A DNA stretch of 64,000 nt from Limnohabitans sp. T6-20. Lineage in GTDB: Bacteria; Pseudomonadota; Gammaproteobacteria; Burkholderiales; Burkholderiaceae_C. Positions 28,704 through 38,005 of this stretch are shown in pieces. Below the pieces are notes generated by a model, which worked only from the letters and a program-made list of their open reading frames with translations, did no database searches and was not told the DNA's origin. The translations under genes and the position numbers were made by a program. The DNA is taken from positions 70,001 to 134,000 of the forward strand of contig NZ_NERW01000001.1 in assembly GCF_003063505.1 (NCBI RefSeq), read 5' to 3'. Each line of letters starts with the position of its first letter. The stretch's first letter is position 1.

Positions 28704-30052
28704 TTCGGGTCTCGCATCGGGGGCACAGGGTTCAAACGGAGTTCAGCGGCGCGGGCGTGGGCTTGCAGGCCTTCGCCATAGGCCAGCTCGGCGGCGATGC
28801 GGCCCAAGGGCTGCGCACCTGCTTCGCTCACCTCGATCAGGCTGCTGCGTTTTTGAAAGTCATACACGCCCAGCGGCGACGAAAAGCGCGCTGTGCCGCT
28901 GGTGGGCAGCACGTGGTTGGGGCCAGCGCAGTAGTCGCCCAGCGATTCGCTGGTGAACGCGCCCAAAAAGATCGCACCCGCGTGGCGCAGCAGCGGCTCC
29001 CAGCGGTGCGGGTCGCGGCTCGACACCTCCAGGTGCTCAGGCGCGATGCGGTTGCTGATGGCGCAGGCTTCTTCCATGTTGCGCGTCAGAATCAAAGCGC
29101 CCCGGTCATTCAGGCTCTTGGCGATGATGTCGCGCCGCGGCATCTCGGGCAGCAAGCGGTCAATGGCAGCTTGCACCTCTGCGATGTAAGCCGCATCGGG
29201 GCACAGCAAAATGCTTTGCGCCAGTTCGTCGTGTTCGGCCTGGCTGAACAGATCCATCGCCACCCATTCGGCGGGCGTGCTGCCATCGGCCAAGACCAAA
29301 ATTTCTGAGGGGCCCGCGATCATGTCGATGCCCACGGTGCCGAACACACGCTTTTTGGCGCTGGCTACATAGGCGTTGCCGGGGCCGGTGATCTTGTCCA
29401 CCTTGGGGATGGTGGCGGTGCCATAGGCCAAAGCCGCAACGGCTTGAGCGCCGCCCACCGTGAAGGCCCGGCTCACGCCGGCCACACAGGCGGCGGCCAG
29501 CACCAGCGGGTTGCGCACGCCTTGAGGCGTGGGCACGACCATGATGATCTCTTGCACGCCCGCCACATGGGCGGGCAGAGCGTTCATCAACACCGACGAC
29601 GGGTAAGCGGCTTTGCCACCGGGCACATAGATGCCCACGCGGTCGAGTGGCGTGACTTTTTGGCCCAGCAAGGTGCCGTCTTCGTCGCGGTAGCTCCAGC
29701 TCTCGCCGGAGGCTTTTTTCTGCGCTTCGTGGTACTGGCGCACACGGCTTGCTGCGGCTTGAAGGGCTTCACGCTGCACGGCGGGCAAGCTGCCCAAAGC
29801 GGCTTGCAACTCAGCTTGGGTGATCTCCAGTGCCTTCACGTCGGCAGCTTGCAGTCCGTCAAAGCGCTGGGTGTACTCGAGCACCGCCGCATCGCCACGT
29901 TGTTGCACATCGGCCAGGATGTCGGCCACGCGCTGCTCGATGGCGGCATCGGTGTCGGCAGACCAATGCAGGCGGGCCGCAAAGGCCGCTTCAAAACCGG
30001 CGTCGGCCGTGTTCAGTTGCAATGGTTTGGCTTGGAGGCCCATAGATTCCAT
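28700..30052 (-). CDS. hisD: Histidinol dehydrogenase
   Basis: Zinc enzyme that oxidises histidinol to histidine in the last two steps, 450 aa. Family segments [23 protein letters not shown] and [12 protein letters not shown] are present. The start is either the ATG at 30052 or an in-frame ATG three codons later. It lies 5 bases after hisG. Confidence 0.96.
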   Translation of the reverse strand: MESMGLQAKPLQLNTADAGFEAAFAARLHWSADTDAAIEQRVADILADVQQRGDAAVLEYTQRFDGLQAADVKALEITQAELQAALGSLPAVQREALQAAASRVRQYHEAQKKASGESWSYRDEDGTLLGQKVTPLDRVGIYVPGGKAAYPSSVLMNALPAHVAGVQEIIMVVPTPQGVRNPLVLAAACVAGVSRAFTVGGAQAVAALAYGTATIPKVDKITGPGNAYVASAKKRVFGTVGIDMIAGPSEILVLADGSTPAEWVAMDLFSQAEHDELAQSILLCPDAAYIAEVQAAIDRLLPEMPRRDIIAKSLNDRGALILTRNMEEACAISNRIAPEHLEVSSRDPHRWEPLLRHAGAIFLGAFTSESLGDYCAGPNHVLPTSGTARFSSPLGVYDFQKRSSLIEVSEAGAQPLGRIAAELAYGEGLQAHARAAELRLNPVPPMRDPK

Positions 30053-30057
30053 GTCTT

Positions 30058-30699
30058 TCAGTCTTTTTTCACCGCGCCCGCGAAGGCATCGATGATGGCG
30101 CGGATCGGCGCTTGTTTGAGCTTGAGCGCAGCCTGGTTGACCACCAAGCGCGAGCTGATGTCCATGATGCGTTCGACTTCGACCAAATGGTTGGCCTTGA
30201 GCGTGTTGCCGGTCGACACCAAATCGACGATGGCATCGGCCAAGCCGGTGAGCGGCGCCAGCTCCATGCTGCCGTAGAGCTTGATCAGATCAACGTGCAC
30301 GCCCTTGGTCGCAAAAAAGTCGCGCGCAATCGCGGTGTATTTGGTCGCCACTTTCAGGCGCGAACCGGTGCGCACCGCGCTGGCGTAGTCGTAGTCAGCG
30401 CGCACGGCCACGCTCATGCGGCATTTGGCAATGTTCAGGTCGAGTGGCTGGTACAGGCCCTGGCCGCCGTGCTCGATCAGCGTGTCCAAGCCCGTCACAC
30501 CCAAATCGGCGCCACCGTATTCCACATAGGTGGGCACGTCGCTGGCGCGCACCAGCACCACGCGCACGTTGGCCTGGTTGGTGGGCAAAATCAGCTTGCG
30601 CGATTTTTCGGGGTCTTCAAGCACCTCGATGCCTGCGGCTTGGAGCAGCGGCAGGGTTTCGTCAAAGATGCGTCCTTTGGACAGGGCCAGTGTGATCAT
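30058..30699 (-). CDS. hisG: ATP phosphoribosyltransferase, short form (HisG)
   Basis: First and committed step of histidine synthesis, 213 aa. The start chosen gives [19 protein letters not shown], the family N-terminus. An upstream in-frame ATG at 30735 overlaps the murA stop and would add 12 residues; it cannot be excluded. The short form lacks the C-terminal regulatory domain and in known systems needs HisZ, which is not in this window. It lies directly downstream of murA. Confidence 0.92.
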   Translation of the reverse strand: MITLALSKGRIFDETLPLLQAAGIEVLEDPEKSRKLILPTNQANVRVVLVRASDVPTYVEYGGADLGVTGLDTLIEHGGQGLYQPLDLNIAKCRMSVAVRADYDYASAVRTGSRLKVATKYTAIARDFFATKGVHVDLIKLYGSMELAPLTGLADAIVDLVSTGNTLKANHLVEVERIMDISSRLVVNQAALKLKQAPIRAIIDAFAGAVKKD

Positions 30700-30731
30700 G
30701 TTCGTTTCAGCCAGGGCTTGCGCCCCGAGGT

Positions 30732-31997
30732 TCATTGGATGCGTTCGATGTCCGCGCCGACGGCGCGCAATTTGGCTTCCATGCGGTCATAGCCGCGGTC
30801 CAGGTGGTAGATGCGGTCGACAATGGTTTCGCCTTCGGCCACCAAACCGGCGATCACCAAGCTGGCAGACGCCCGCAGGTCCGTCGCCATCACGGTCGCC
30901 CCCGAGAGTTTTTCCACGCCTTCGATCACCGACACCTTGCCGTCGATCTGGATGTGTGCGCCCAGGCGCACCAGCTCGTTGACGTGCATGAAGCGGTTTT
31001 CAAAAATGGTCTCGGTCACCTTACTCGCTCCCTGCGCAATGCAGTTGAGCGCCATGAACTGCGCCTGCATGTCGGTCGGAAAGCCCGGGTATTCGGTGGT
31101 GCGAAAGCTCTGGGCCTTCAGGCGCCCTTCGGACTTCACGCGGATGAAGCCTTCACCGGCTTCGATCGTGGCCCCGGCCTCGCGCAGTTTGTCGATGACG
31201 GCATCCAAGTGGTCAGCGCGACCGTGGCGCAACACCACGTCGCCACCCGTGGCCGCCACCGCACACAAGAACGTGCCCGCCTCGATGCGGTCGGCCACCA
31301 CCTGATGCTGGCCGCCGTGCAGGCGCTCCACGCCCTGGATGCGGATCTTGCTGGTGCCATGGCCTTCGATCTTGGCACCCATGGCGATGAGCATTTCGGC
31401 CAGATCGGTGATCTCTGGTTCTTGGGCTGCGTTCTCCAGAACGGTCTCGCCCTCGGCCAAAGCAGCAGCCATCATGAAGTTCTCGGTGCCCGTCACCGTG
31501 ACCATGTCGGTGGTGATGTGTGCGCCCTTCAGGCGGGTGCGGCCGGCTGGCAAACTGGCCAGCATGTAACCGTGGTCCACCGTGATTTCAGCACCCATGG
31601 CTTGCAGGCCTTTGATGTGCTGGTCTACAGGTCGGGAACCGATGGCGCATCCACCGGGCAGCGAGACTTTGGCTTGGCCAAAGCGGGCCAGCAAAGGACC
31701 CAGTGCCAGCACCGAGGCGCGCATGGTTTTCACCAGCTCATAAGGCGCTTCAGGGTTGTTCAGGCCACCGGCGTCAAGTGTGACGCGGCCGTCTTCGTGG
31801 TGCTCGGCCGTCACGCCCATGTTGCGGATCAGCTTGAGCATGGTGGACACGTCTTGTAGACGGGGCACATTGTGCAGGGTCACGGGCTCTGCACTCAGCA
31901 AAGCCGCACACAGTTCGGGCAAGGCTGCGTTTTTGGCACCTGCGACATCGAGTGTGCCTTGCAGGCGCTTGCCGCCGCGAATTTTCAGTTTGTCCAT
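30732..31997 (-). CDS. murA: UDP-N-acetylglucosamine 1-carboxyvinyltransferase MurA
   Basis: First committed step of peptidoglycan synthesis and the fosfomycin target, 421 aa. The active-site cysteine is C117 in [11 protein letters not shown], so it is the fosfomycin-sensitive type by sequence. The N-terminal [20 protein letters not shown] is standard. It lies 48 bases downstream of the BolA gene and directly before hisG. Confidence 0.97.
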   Translation of the reverse strand: MDKLKIRGGKRLQGTLDVAGAKNAALPELCAALLSAEPVTLHNVPRLQDVSTMLKLIRNMGVTAEHHEDGRVTLDAGGLNNPEAPYELVKTMRASVLALGPLLARFGQAKVSLPGGCAIGSRPVDQHIKGLQAMGAEITVDHGYMLASLPAGRTRLKGAHITTDMVTVTGTENFMMAAALAEGETVLENAAQEPEITDLAEMLIAMGAKIEGHGTSKIRIQGVERLHGGQHQVVADRIEAGTFLCAVAATGGDVVLRHGRADHLDAVIDKLREAGATIEAGEGFIRVKSEGRLKAQSFRTTEYPGFPTDMQAQFMALNCIAQGASKVTETIFENRFMHVNELVRLGAHIQIDGKVSVIEGVEKLSGATVMATDLRASASLVIAGLVAEGETIVDRIYHLDRGYDRMEAKLRAVGADIERIQ

Positions 31998-32045
31998 GGG
32001 TCAGCTCAGTGTGCTTTTTGGCGAAGGCTCAAATGGGGGAAGCGT

Positions 32046-32288
32046 TCAGTTCGCTTGCGCAGACCATTCGGCAGGCGTGTAGGTTTTCATCGACAAGGCA
32101 TGCACTTCGTCGGTGTGCATTTTTTGGCCCAGCGTGGCGTACACCCGCTGATGACGCGCAATGGGGCGCATGCCAGCAAAGGCCTCTGACACCACCACGG
32201 CGCTCCAGTGGCGGCCATCGCCCTCCACGGTGAGGTGGGTGCAGTCGAGGCCTGCGGCAATGATGGCTTGAAGTTGCTCTGCGTTCAT
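32046..32288 (-). CDS. BolA-family protein (IbaG-like)
   Basis: Small BolA-fold protein of 80 aa that may bind a monothiol glutaredoxin and Fe-S clusters. The helix-turn part RHQRVYATLGQKMHTDEVHALSMKTYTPAEW is typical of the IbaG/YrbA branch. Its position directly before murA and after Mla-type genes is conserved in proteobacteria. It lies 6 bases after the ABC permease. Confidence 0.9.
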   Translation of the reverse strand: MNAEQLQAIIAAGLDCTHLTVEGDGRHWSAVVVSEAFAGMRPIARHQRVYATLGQKMHTDEVHALSMKTYTPAEWSAQAN

Positions 32289-32294
32289 GGGGGT

Positions 32295-33050
32295 TCAGCT
32301 CCGGATTTTGTAGCCGGTGCGCAAAAGATAAAGGGTCAGGCTGCTGATGAGCGCCAAAGCAGTGCCAACCACGGCCAGACTGATCCAGGGAGAGACATCG
32401 CTTTGACCAAAGAAGCCGTAGCGGAAACCGTCAATCATGTAGAAAAACGGGTTCAAGTGACTGAGCTTTTGCCAAAACGGCGGCAGCGAATGGATGGAAT
32501 AAAACACACCTGACAAAAACGTCATGGGCATGATGATGAAATTCTGAAAAGCGGCCATTTGGTCGAACTTTTCAGCCCACAAACCGGCAATCACACCCAG
32601 TGCCCCCATCATGGCTGCGCCCATGACAGCAAAGGCCAAAATCCAAAGCGGGTAGACAAAGCTGATGTTGACCATCCAGCCCGTGATGACAAACACGCCC
32701 AAACCCACCGCCAAACCTCGCACCACAGACGAGCCCACATAGGCCACAAACCAGCTGCGGTGCGACAAAGGCGTGAGCAGTAAAAACACCAAGCTGCCCA
32801 TGATCTTGCTTTGCACCAGGCTGGATGAGCTGTTGGCAAACGCGTTTTGCAACACGCCCATCATGATCAAGCCAGGCAACAAAAACGAGGTGTAAGGCAC
32901 TTGGTCATAGACCTTGACATGGTCTTCGAGCACATGGCCAAAGATGAGCATGTAGAGCACCGATGTGAGCACGGGCGCGGCCACAGTCTGGAAAGCGACT
33001 TTCCAGAAACGCAGGACTTCCTTGTAGAGCAATGTTTGCCAACCTGTCAT
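32295..33050 (-). CDS. ABC-2 type transporter permease (YadH-like)
   Basis: Six-helix exporter permease, 251 aa. It has an N-terminal amphipathic start (WQTLLYKEVLRFWKV), hydrophobic segments across the protein and the ABC-2 signature region LSGVFYSIHSLPPFWQKLSHLNPF. It pairs with the ATPase upstream by a 4-base overlap. The substrate is unknown; family members lie between mla and murA in many betaproteobacteria. Confidence 0.9.
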   Translation of the reverse strand: MTGWQTLLYKEVLRFWKVAFQTVAAPVLTSVLYMLIFGHVLEDHVKVYDQVPYTSFLLPGLIMMGVLQNAFANSSSSLVQSKIMGSLVFLLLTPLSHRSWFVAYVGSSVVRGLAVGLGVFVITGWMVNISFVYPLWILAFAVMGAAMMGALGVIAGLWAEKFDQMAAFQNFIIMPMTFLSGVFYSIHSLPPFWQKLSHLNPFFYMIDGFRYGFFGQSDVSPWISLAVVGTALALISSLTLYLLRTGYKIRS

Positions 33051-33982
33051 GCTGGAGCTCCAGTCTGGGGTTGCTTGCGGTTCATGACTTCAAGGAAGAC
33101 ATCTTCGAGATCGGCTTGGCGAATTTCAACGTCTTCGGCCACCAGGCCTGCGGTGCGGATGGTGGCCAAGTGGTTTTCGATCTCAACCGCGTTGTGCACA
33201 GGTAACTGCACGATGCGGCCTGTGACTCGGGCGATCGCTGCGACCGCAGGCGGCAACTCGCCATCGAGCTTGAAGCGCAACACCTGGCTGGTGGCCGAAC
33301 GCAGCAGGTCTGAGGTGCGCTCCAAAGCCAACAACTGACCGCGCTTGAGCATGGCGATGCGACCGCACAGGGCTTCAGCTTCTTCGAGGTAATGTGTGGT
33401 CAGCAAGACAGTGTGGCCTTGCTTGTTGAGTTTGGCGATGAAGGCCCACAGAGTCTGGCGCAGCTCGACATCGACCCCGGCGGTGGGCTCGTCGAGGACG
33501 ATCACGCGGGGTTTGTGCACCAAGGCTTGCGCCACCAGTACCCGGCGCTTCATGCCACCCGAGAGCTGTCGCATGTTGGCGTTAGCCTTGTCGGCCAGTC
33601 CCAAGCTGTCCAGCAGCTCGTCGATCCAGGCGTCGTTGTTCTTGACACCGAAATAGCCCGACTGAATGCGCAAAGATTCACGCACGGTGAAAAATGGGTC
33701 AAACACCAGCTCTTGCGGCACCACGCCCAACAAGCGGCGCGCGGCGGCGTAATCGGTTTGCACATCGTGGCCGTGCACCAGCACACGCCCTTGCGTTGGG
33801 CGGGACAGGCCAGCCAAGGTGCTGATCAAGGTGGTTTTGCCAGCGCCATTTGGGCCCAGCAGGCCAAAAAATTCGCCCTCCTGAACGTCAAAGCTCACTT
33901 GGTCGAGTGCTTTGAACGCGGCTGCGCCAGCCTGCTTGGCAGGGTAGCTTTTGGAGACGGATTGAAAAGAGAGCGCAGACAT
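33047..33982 (-). CDS. ABC-2 type transporter ATP-binding protein (YadG-like)
   Basis: ATPase of an exporter, 311 aa. Walker A is GPNGAGKTT, signature LSGGMKRR, Walker B VIVLDEPTAGVD and H-loop LLTTHYLEEAE. A C-terminal extension of about 80 residues follows the nucleotide-binding fold. It is upstream of its permease partner and about 85 bases downstream of mlaB. Confidence 0.92.
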   Translation of the reverse strand: MSALSFQSVSKSYPAKQAGAAAFKALDQVSFDVQEGEFFGLLGPNGAGKTTLISTLAGLSRPTQGRVLVHGHDVQTDYAAARRLLGVVPQELVFDPFFTVRESLRIQSGYFGVKNNDAWIDELLDSLGLADKANANMRQLSGGMKRRVLVAQALVHKPRVIVLDEPTAGVDVELRQTLWAFIAKLNKQGHTVLLTTHYLEEAEALCGRIAMLKRGQLLALERTSDLLRSATSQVLRFKLDGELPPAVAAIARVTGRIVQLPVHNAVEIENHLATIRTAGLVAEDVEIRQADLEDVFLEVMNRKQPQTGAPA

Positions 33983-34066
33983 GGGAGACGTCTATTTTAA
34001 GTGCTGGCCTGCAGACACCCTGCAGAGGCAGGGCAATCAGGGCAAAAAGACCCTGAAATAAGACTT

Positions 34067-34342
34067 TCAGGATGGCAAAAGCAGTTCAAGCACGCCGTAC
34101 AAGCTGGCCAATTGGTGCAAACGGGCGGGCATGCCGGTCACCTGCAGTGTGCCCTTTTGCGCCACAACGACGCGTCGCAAACCCAGCAAGACCGCCAAAG
34201 CCGAGGAATCAAATTCGACAAGTTCCGAAGCATCTACTTCGACGGCCGAGGTCGTTTCCAGCGCCAATTGGGCCTCCCATTGAGCCAGACAGGCGTTGGC
34301 CTGTTCGTGCAACAAGGTATGGGGTAACTTCAGTGCGCTCAT
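34067..34342 (-). CDS. mlaB: STAS-domain protein MlaB
   Basis: Cytoplasmic subunit of the Mla phospholipid ABC complex that stabilises MlaF, 91 aa. The STAS core EVDASELVEFDSSALAVLLGLRR is clear. The ATG at 34342 is preferred; an in-frame TTG at 34357 overlaps the mlaC stop. It is last in the mlaFEDACB order. Confidence 0.88.
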   Translation of the reverse strand: MSALKLPHTLLHEQANACLAQWEAQLALETTSAVEVDASELVEFDSSALAVLLGLRRVVVAQKGTLQVTGMPARLHQLASLYGVLELLLPS

Positions 34343-34353
34343 GTGGGTGGCGC

Positions 34354-35007
34354 TCAAGAGGCCTTGGCATTTGTCTTGTTGCGTGCGGCCAAACTGGCGA
34401 TCAACGCGTCGATGCCGCCAGCATTGATTTCTTTGGTGAACTGCGTGCGGTAGTTTTCGACCAACCAGACGCCGAGGACATTCAGGTCAAAAATCATCCA
34501 GCCCGCGCCCTCACCGGGTGTTTTCTCAAGGCGGTAATCCAGCTGGATCGGATCGCCCTTGCCGCGCACTTCGGTGTTGACCACCAGATTTTTGTCTTCT
34601 TGGCCTGCGCGCAGGGGCTTGACCACCACCACCTGATCGCTGACCTGGCTGAGCGCCCCCGCATAAGTGCGCACCAGCAAGATCTTGAATTCGTCTTGCA
34701 GGCGTTTTTGCTGCTCGGGTGTGGCTTTGCGCCAAGCCGGTCCCGTCGCCAAAGCGGTCATGCGGCGGAAGTTCACATGCGGCATCAGCTTGGTGTCGAC
34801 CAACTGAATGATTTTGGTCACATCGCCGTTGCGCAAGCTCTTGTCGGCCTTGATGGTGTCCAGCGTCTCGTTGGTGATGCGCTTGATGAATGCCTCGGGG
34901 GCCTCGTCAGCAGCCCAGGCAGGCGCCACAGCACCGCACAGTGCCAAAGCACTTGCGGCGGTCAAAAAATGGCGACGGTTCAAGGGCAAGACGGACATGT
35001 TTTTCAT
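34354..35007 (-). CDS. mlaC: Periplasmic phospholipid-binding protein MlaC
   Basis: Shuttle that carries phospholipids between the outer-membrane MlaA complex and inner-membrane MlaFEDB, 217 aa. The leader has a twin-arginine (NRRHFLTAASALAL) and a cleavage site near AWA-AD, so Tat export is possible. The mature part matches the Ttg2D/MlaC family (LVRTYAGALSQVSDQVVVV). It is followed within a few bases by mlaB. Confidence 0.93.
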   Translation of the reverse strand: MKNMSVLPLNRRHFLTAASALALCGAVAPAWAADEAPEAFIKRITNETLDTIKADKSLRNGDVTKIIQLVDTKLMPHVNFRRMTALATGPAWRKATPEQQKRLQDEFKILLVRTYAGALSQVSDQVVVVKPLRAGQEDKNLVVNTEVRGKGDPIQLDYRLEKTPGEGAGWMIFDLNVLGVWLVENYRTQFTKEINAGGIDALIASLAARNKTNAKAS

Positions 35008-35086
35008 GGGGTAACTATACGGTCAACACGCCAAGCGCTTGTCAACAACTGTAACGAGCACGCAGCCTGGTTTCATCTGATTCGAT

Positions 35087-35818
35087 TCAAGGCGCTTCGG
35101 ATTCGGTGTAATCAAAAGTCGATGGCGGATTGCCGTCGTGCACATCGTTTTCACGCTTTTGCAAATACCCATCGCGCACAAATGTGTACGGGTCCAAAGC
35201 CGCAGCCTTGATGACATCGATCGATTCGAGCAGCCCCGAACGGACATCCATCACGCGGGTGGCCGACAGGACATTGCGGGTTGCAGGATCATTGAATTGC
35301 TGAACCACGTCACCTTTGATGTCCAGCGGCGTAGCCAAGGTGTCACGCAAGGTAGAAGGCCCCAAAATTGGCAACACGATATAAGGGCCGGGCTTGACGC
35401 CCCAACGCCCCAAGGTCTGGCCAAAATCTTCTTTGCGCTTTTCAAGTCGCATTTCGGTGGCCACATCCAGCACGCCCCCCAAACCCAAAAACGTGTTCAC
35501 GGTGATGCGCATGAAGGTTTCAACTGTGGCTTGGCCTTTCAATTGCAAGGCGCTGTTGGCCATAGTCCACACATCGCCCAGGTTGCCCAAGAAGTTGTGG
35601 ATGCCCGTGCGGACCGGGCTGGGCAGCACCGCCTTGTATGCCTTGGCGGCAGGCTTGATGGCGGCGGTGTCCAGCGCTTCGTTGAAGTTGTAAACGCTTC
35701 GGTTCATCGACTCCCAGGGGTCACGCGCATCGGGATGCGGAACACTCGCGCAGCCTTGCAGAACCAGCACCGTCACGCCAACGCACAGCATGCAGATTTT
35801 TCGAACAAAGAGACTCAT
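35087..35818 (-). CDS. mlaA: Outer-membrane lipoprotein MlaA (VacJ)
   Basis: Lipoprotein that removes mislocalised phospholipids from the outer leaflet, 243 aa. The lipobox LQGC puts the acylated Cys at 23. The VacJ core shows DPWESMNRSVYNFNEALD, FLGNLGDVWTMANSALQLK and GPSTLRDT. It is placed inside the mla operon, between mlaD (4-base overlap) and mlaC. Confidence 0.94.
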   Translation of the reverse strand: MSLFVRKICMLCVGVTVLVLQGCASVPHPDARDPWESMNRSVYNFNEALDTAAIKPAAKAYKAVLPSPVRTGIHNFLGNLGDVWTMANSALQLKGQATVETFMRITVNTFLGLGGVLDVATEMRLEKRKEDFGQTLGRWGVKPGPYIVLPILGPSTLRDTLATPLDIKGDVVQQFNDPATRNVLSATRVMDVRSGLLESIDVIKAAALDPYTFVRDGYLQKRENDVHDGNPPSTFDYTESEAP

Positions 35819-36294
35819 GGTTTTTGACCTTCTGGCGCTGTTTTTTCGGCCTTGCTGTACAAAAATTGACTGATCAGGTTTTCCAGGATCACCGCCGACT
35901 GGGTGGAACCGATCTTGTCGCCTGCCACCAGATTTTTCTCATCGGCCCCGGGCGACACGTCCAGGTATTGCTCACCGAGCAATCCACTGGTCAGGATTTT
36001 CAGCGAGCTGTCTTGCGGGAAAGCGTGCTGGGACTGCAAAGCCAATGTCACTTTGGCCTGGAACGACTCACCGTCGAACTCGATCTTTTTCACTCGGCCC
36101 ACCACGACACCGGCGCTTTTGACCGCCGCACCGGGCTTGAGGCCACCGATGTTGTCGAACTTGGCCGTGACGGCGTAGTCTGAACTGAAATTCAGTGTCA
36201 ACAAATTGGCCGATTTGAGCGCCAGGAAAAGCACCGCGACGGCACCGACCAACACAAACAAACCCACCCACACATCATTTTTTGAACGTTGCAT
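35815..36294 (-). CDS. mlaD: MCE-domain substrate-binding protein MlaD
   Basis: Inner-membrane-anchored MCE protein that forms a hexameric ring for lipid passage, 159 aa. An N-terminal helix (about 8-28) is followed by the MCE domain with AVTAKFDNIGGLKPGAAVKSAGVVVGRVKKI. A flexible C-terminus follows. It overlaps mlaA by 4 bases and lies 10 bases after mlaE. Confidence 0.94.
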   Translation of the reverse strand: MQRSKNDVWVGLFVLVGAVAVLFLALKSANLLTLNFSSDYAVTAKFDNIGGLKPGAAVKSAGVVVGRVKKIEFDGESFQAKVTLALQSQHAFPQDSSLKILTSGLLGEQYLDVSPGADEKNLVAGDKIGSTQSAVILENLISQFLYSKAEKTAPEGQKP

Positions 36295-36304
36295 GCCGTC
36301 CTCC

Positions 36305-37090
36305 TCAAATGCTGAACATCATCGCGGTCAGGATGAAATCCAGCCCCAATACCGACAAAGAAGAAACCACCACACTGCGGGTGGTGGCACTGGCCACACC
36401 CTCAGGCGTGGGCTTGGCCACATACCCTTGCAGCAAGGCAATGAAAGTCACGGCGACGGCAAACACCACACTTTTGATGATGCCGTTGCCCACGTCTTTG
36501 AAGACATCCACACCGCCTTGCATCTGGCTCCAAAACGAGCCTGCATCGACGCCAATGAGCAAAACGCCCACCACATAACCGCCGAAGATGCCCACCGCAC
36601 TGAACACCGCCGCCAGCAAAGGCAAGGCGATGATGCCCCCCCAAAAACGCGGGGCCAGAATGCGCTGAACCGGATCAACGGCCATCATCTCCAGCGCCGT
36701 GAGTTGCTCGCCTGCACGCATGAGACCGATCTCGGCCGTGAGCGATGCCCCGGCCCGACCGGCATAAAGCAAAGCCGCCACCACCGGCCCGAGTTCGCGC
36801 ACCAGGCTCAGCGCCACCAACAGCCCCAGCGCCTCGGCCGAACCATAACGCTGCAAGGTGTAGTAGCCCTGCAAACTCAGCACAAAGCCGACAAACAGGC
36901 CCGACACGGTGATGATGGCCAGCGAGTAGTTGCCCAAAAAGTGCACCTGATCTCGCACCAAGCCAAAGCGCTTGAGCGCTGCACCGGACATGCCCAACAA
37001 TTTAAAGAACAGGCGGGCACCAAAGCCCCAATCGGCCAGCATCTGGCGGGTAGTGGCCCCCAAAGCGGCCAACAAGTTGATGGGGTTCAT
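36305..37090 (-). CDS. mlaE: Mla ABC transporter permease MlaE
   Basis: Permease of the phospholipid transporter, 261 aa. The family segments VGFVLSLQGYYTLQRYGSAEALGLLVALSLVRELGPVVAALLYAGRAG and the C-terminal hydrophobic helices are present. It overlaps mlaF by 4 bases. Confidence 0.95.
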   Translation of the reverse strand: MNPINLLAALGATTRQMLADWGFGARLFFKLLGMSGAALKRFGLVRDQVHFLGNYSLAIITVSGLFVGFVLSLQGYYTLQRYGSAEALGLLVALSLVRELGPVVAALLYAGRAGASLTAEIGLMRAGEQLTALEMMAVDPVQRILAPRFWGGIIALPLLAAVFSAVGIFGGYVVGVLLIGVDAGSFWSQMQGGVDVFKDVGNGIIKSVVFAVAVTFIALLQGYVAKPTPEGVASATTRSVVVSSLSVLGLDFILTAMMFSI

Positions 37091-37902
37091 GCCGCCCTCC
37101 GGTCATAGTCCTGCTCAGCTGCTGGGGCCGGGTAATGGAAGGGCACAGGCCCATCGCTGAGCGCATGCACAAACTGGTGGATCAGCGGGTCAGCGCTGGC
37201 ACGCAGTTCAGCGGGCGTGCCTTGTGCGGCCACACCGCCATTGGCCAGAATCACCACATGGTCGGCAATCTCGAAGGTTTCGGTCACGTCGTGCGACACC
37301 ACCACGCTGGTGATGCCCAAGCTGTCGTTCAGGCGGCGAATCAAGCGCGCCGCCGTGCCCAGCGAAATCGGGTCCAAGCCGGCAAATGGCTCGTCGTACA
37401 TGATCAGGTCAGGGTCAAGGGCAATGGCACGGGCCAAGGCCACGCGGCGGCTCATGCCCCCGGAAATTTCTGATGGGCGCAGATCACGCGCACCGCGCAA
37501 ACCCACCGCATCCAGCTTCATCAGCACGATGTCTCGGATCAGGTCTTCCGACAAAGCCGTGTGCTCACGCAAAGGGAACGCCACGTTGTCGAACACACTC
37601 ATGTCGGTGAACAAAGCACCAAACTGGAACAGCATGCCCATGCGGCGGCGGGCGGCGTAAAGCTCGGCCTGGCGCATGGTGGTGATGTCTTTGCCATCCA
37701 CCAGCAACTGCCCTTGACCGGCACGGATCTGGCCCCCAATCAAGCGCAGCACCGTGGTCTTGCCACCACCCGACACCCCCATCAAGGCCGTGACTTTCCC
37801 ACGCGGCACATTGAAGCTGAGGTTCTTCAAAATGACACGGTCCCCGTACCCAAAGGTCAGGTCTTTCAGTTCAACGAGTGAGGATGGGATGGATGTGCTC
37901 AT
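37087..37902 (-). CDS. mlaF: Mla ABC transporter ATPase MlaF
   Basis: ATPase subunit, 271 aa. Walker A is GVSGGGKTT, signature ISGGMSRR, Walker B LIMYDEPFAGLDP and H-loop VVSHD. The first gene of the mla unit. The ATG at 37902 is only 8 bases downstream of a terminator-like hairpin, with no clear Shine-Dalgarno sequence; an in-frame TTG at 37911 lies inside the hairpin. Promoter position is therefore unclear. Confidence 0.93.
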   Translation of the reverse strand: MSTSIPSSLVELKDLTFGYGDRVILKNLSFNVPRGKVTALMGVSGGGKTTVLRLIGGQIRAGQGQLLVDGKDITTMRQAELYAARRRMGMLFQFGALFTDMSVFDNVAFPLREHTALSEDLIRDIVLMKLDAVGLRGARDLRPSEISGGMSRRVALARAIALDPDLIMYDEPFAGLDPISLGTAARLIRRLNDSLGITSVVVSHDVTETFEIADHVVILANGGVAAQGTPAELRASADPLIHQFVHALSDGPVPFHYPAPAAEQDYDRRAA

Positions 37903-37909
37903 GAAAGAC

Positions 37910-37932
37910 AAAAGCCGGGCAAACCGGCTTTT
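37910..37932 (-). terminator. Terminator-like hairpin between gltD and mlaF
   Basis: A 9-bp perfect stem (aaaagccgg / ccggctttt) with a 5-base loop and TTTT-GT after it on the minus strand. It lies 74 bases past the gltD stop and 8 bases before the mlaF start codon. Confidence 0.8.
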
Positions 37933-38005
37933 GTGATGGTCTATGGCGCAGATTAACGGTTCGTCAATCTGTGCACTTGAGGGATTTTACCTAGAACTTT
38001 GGAAA

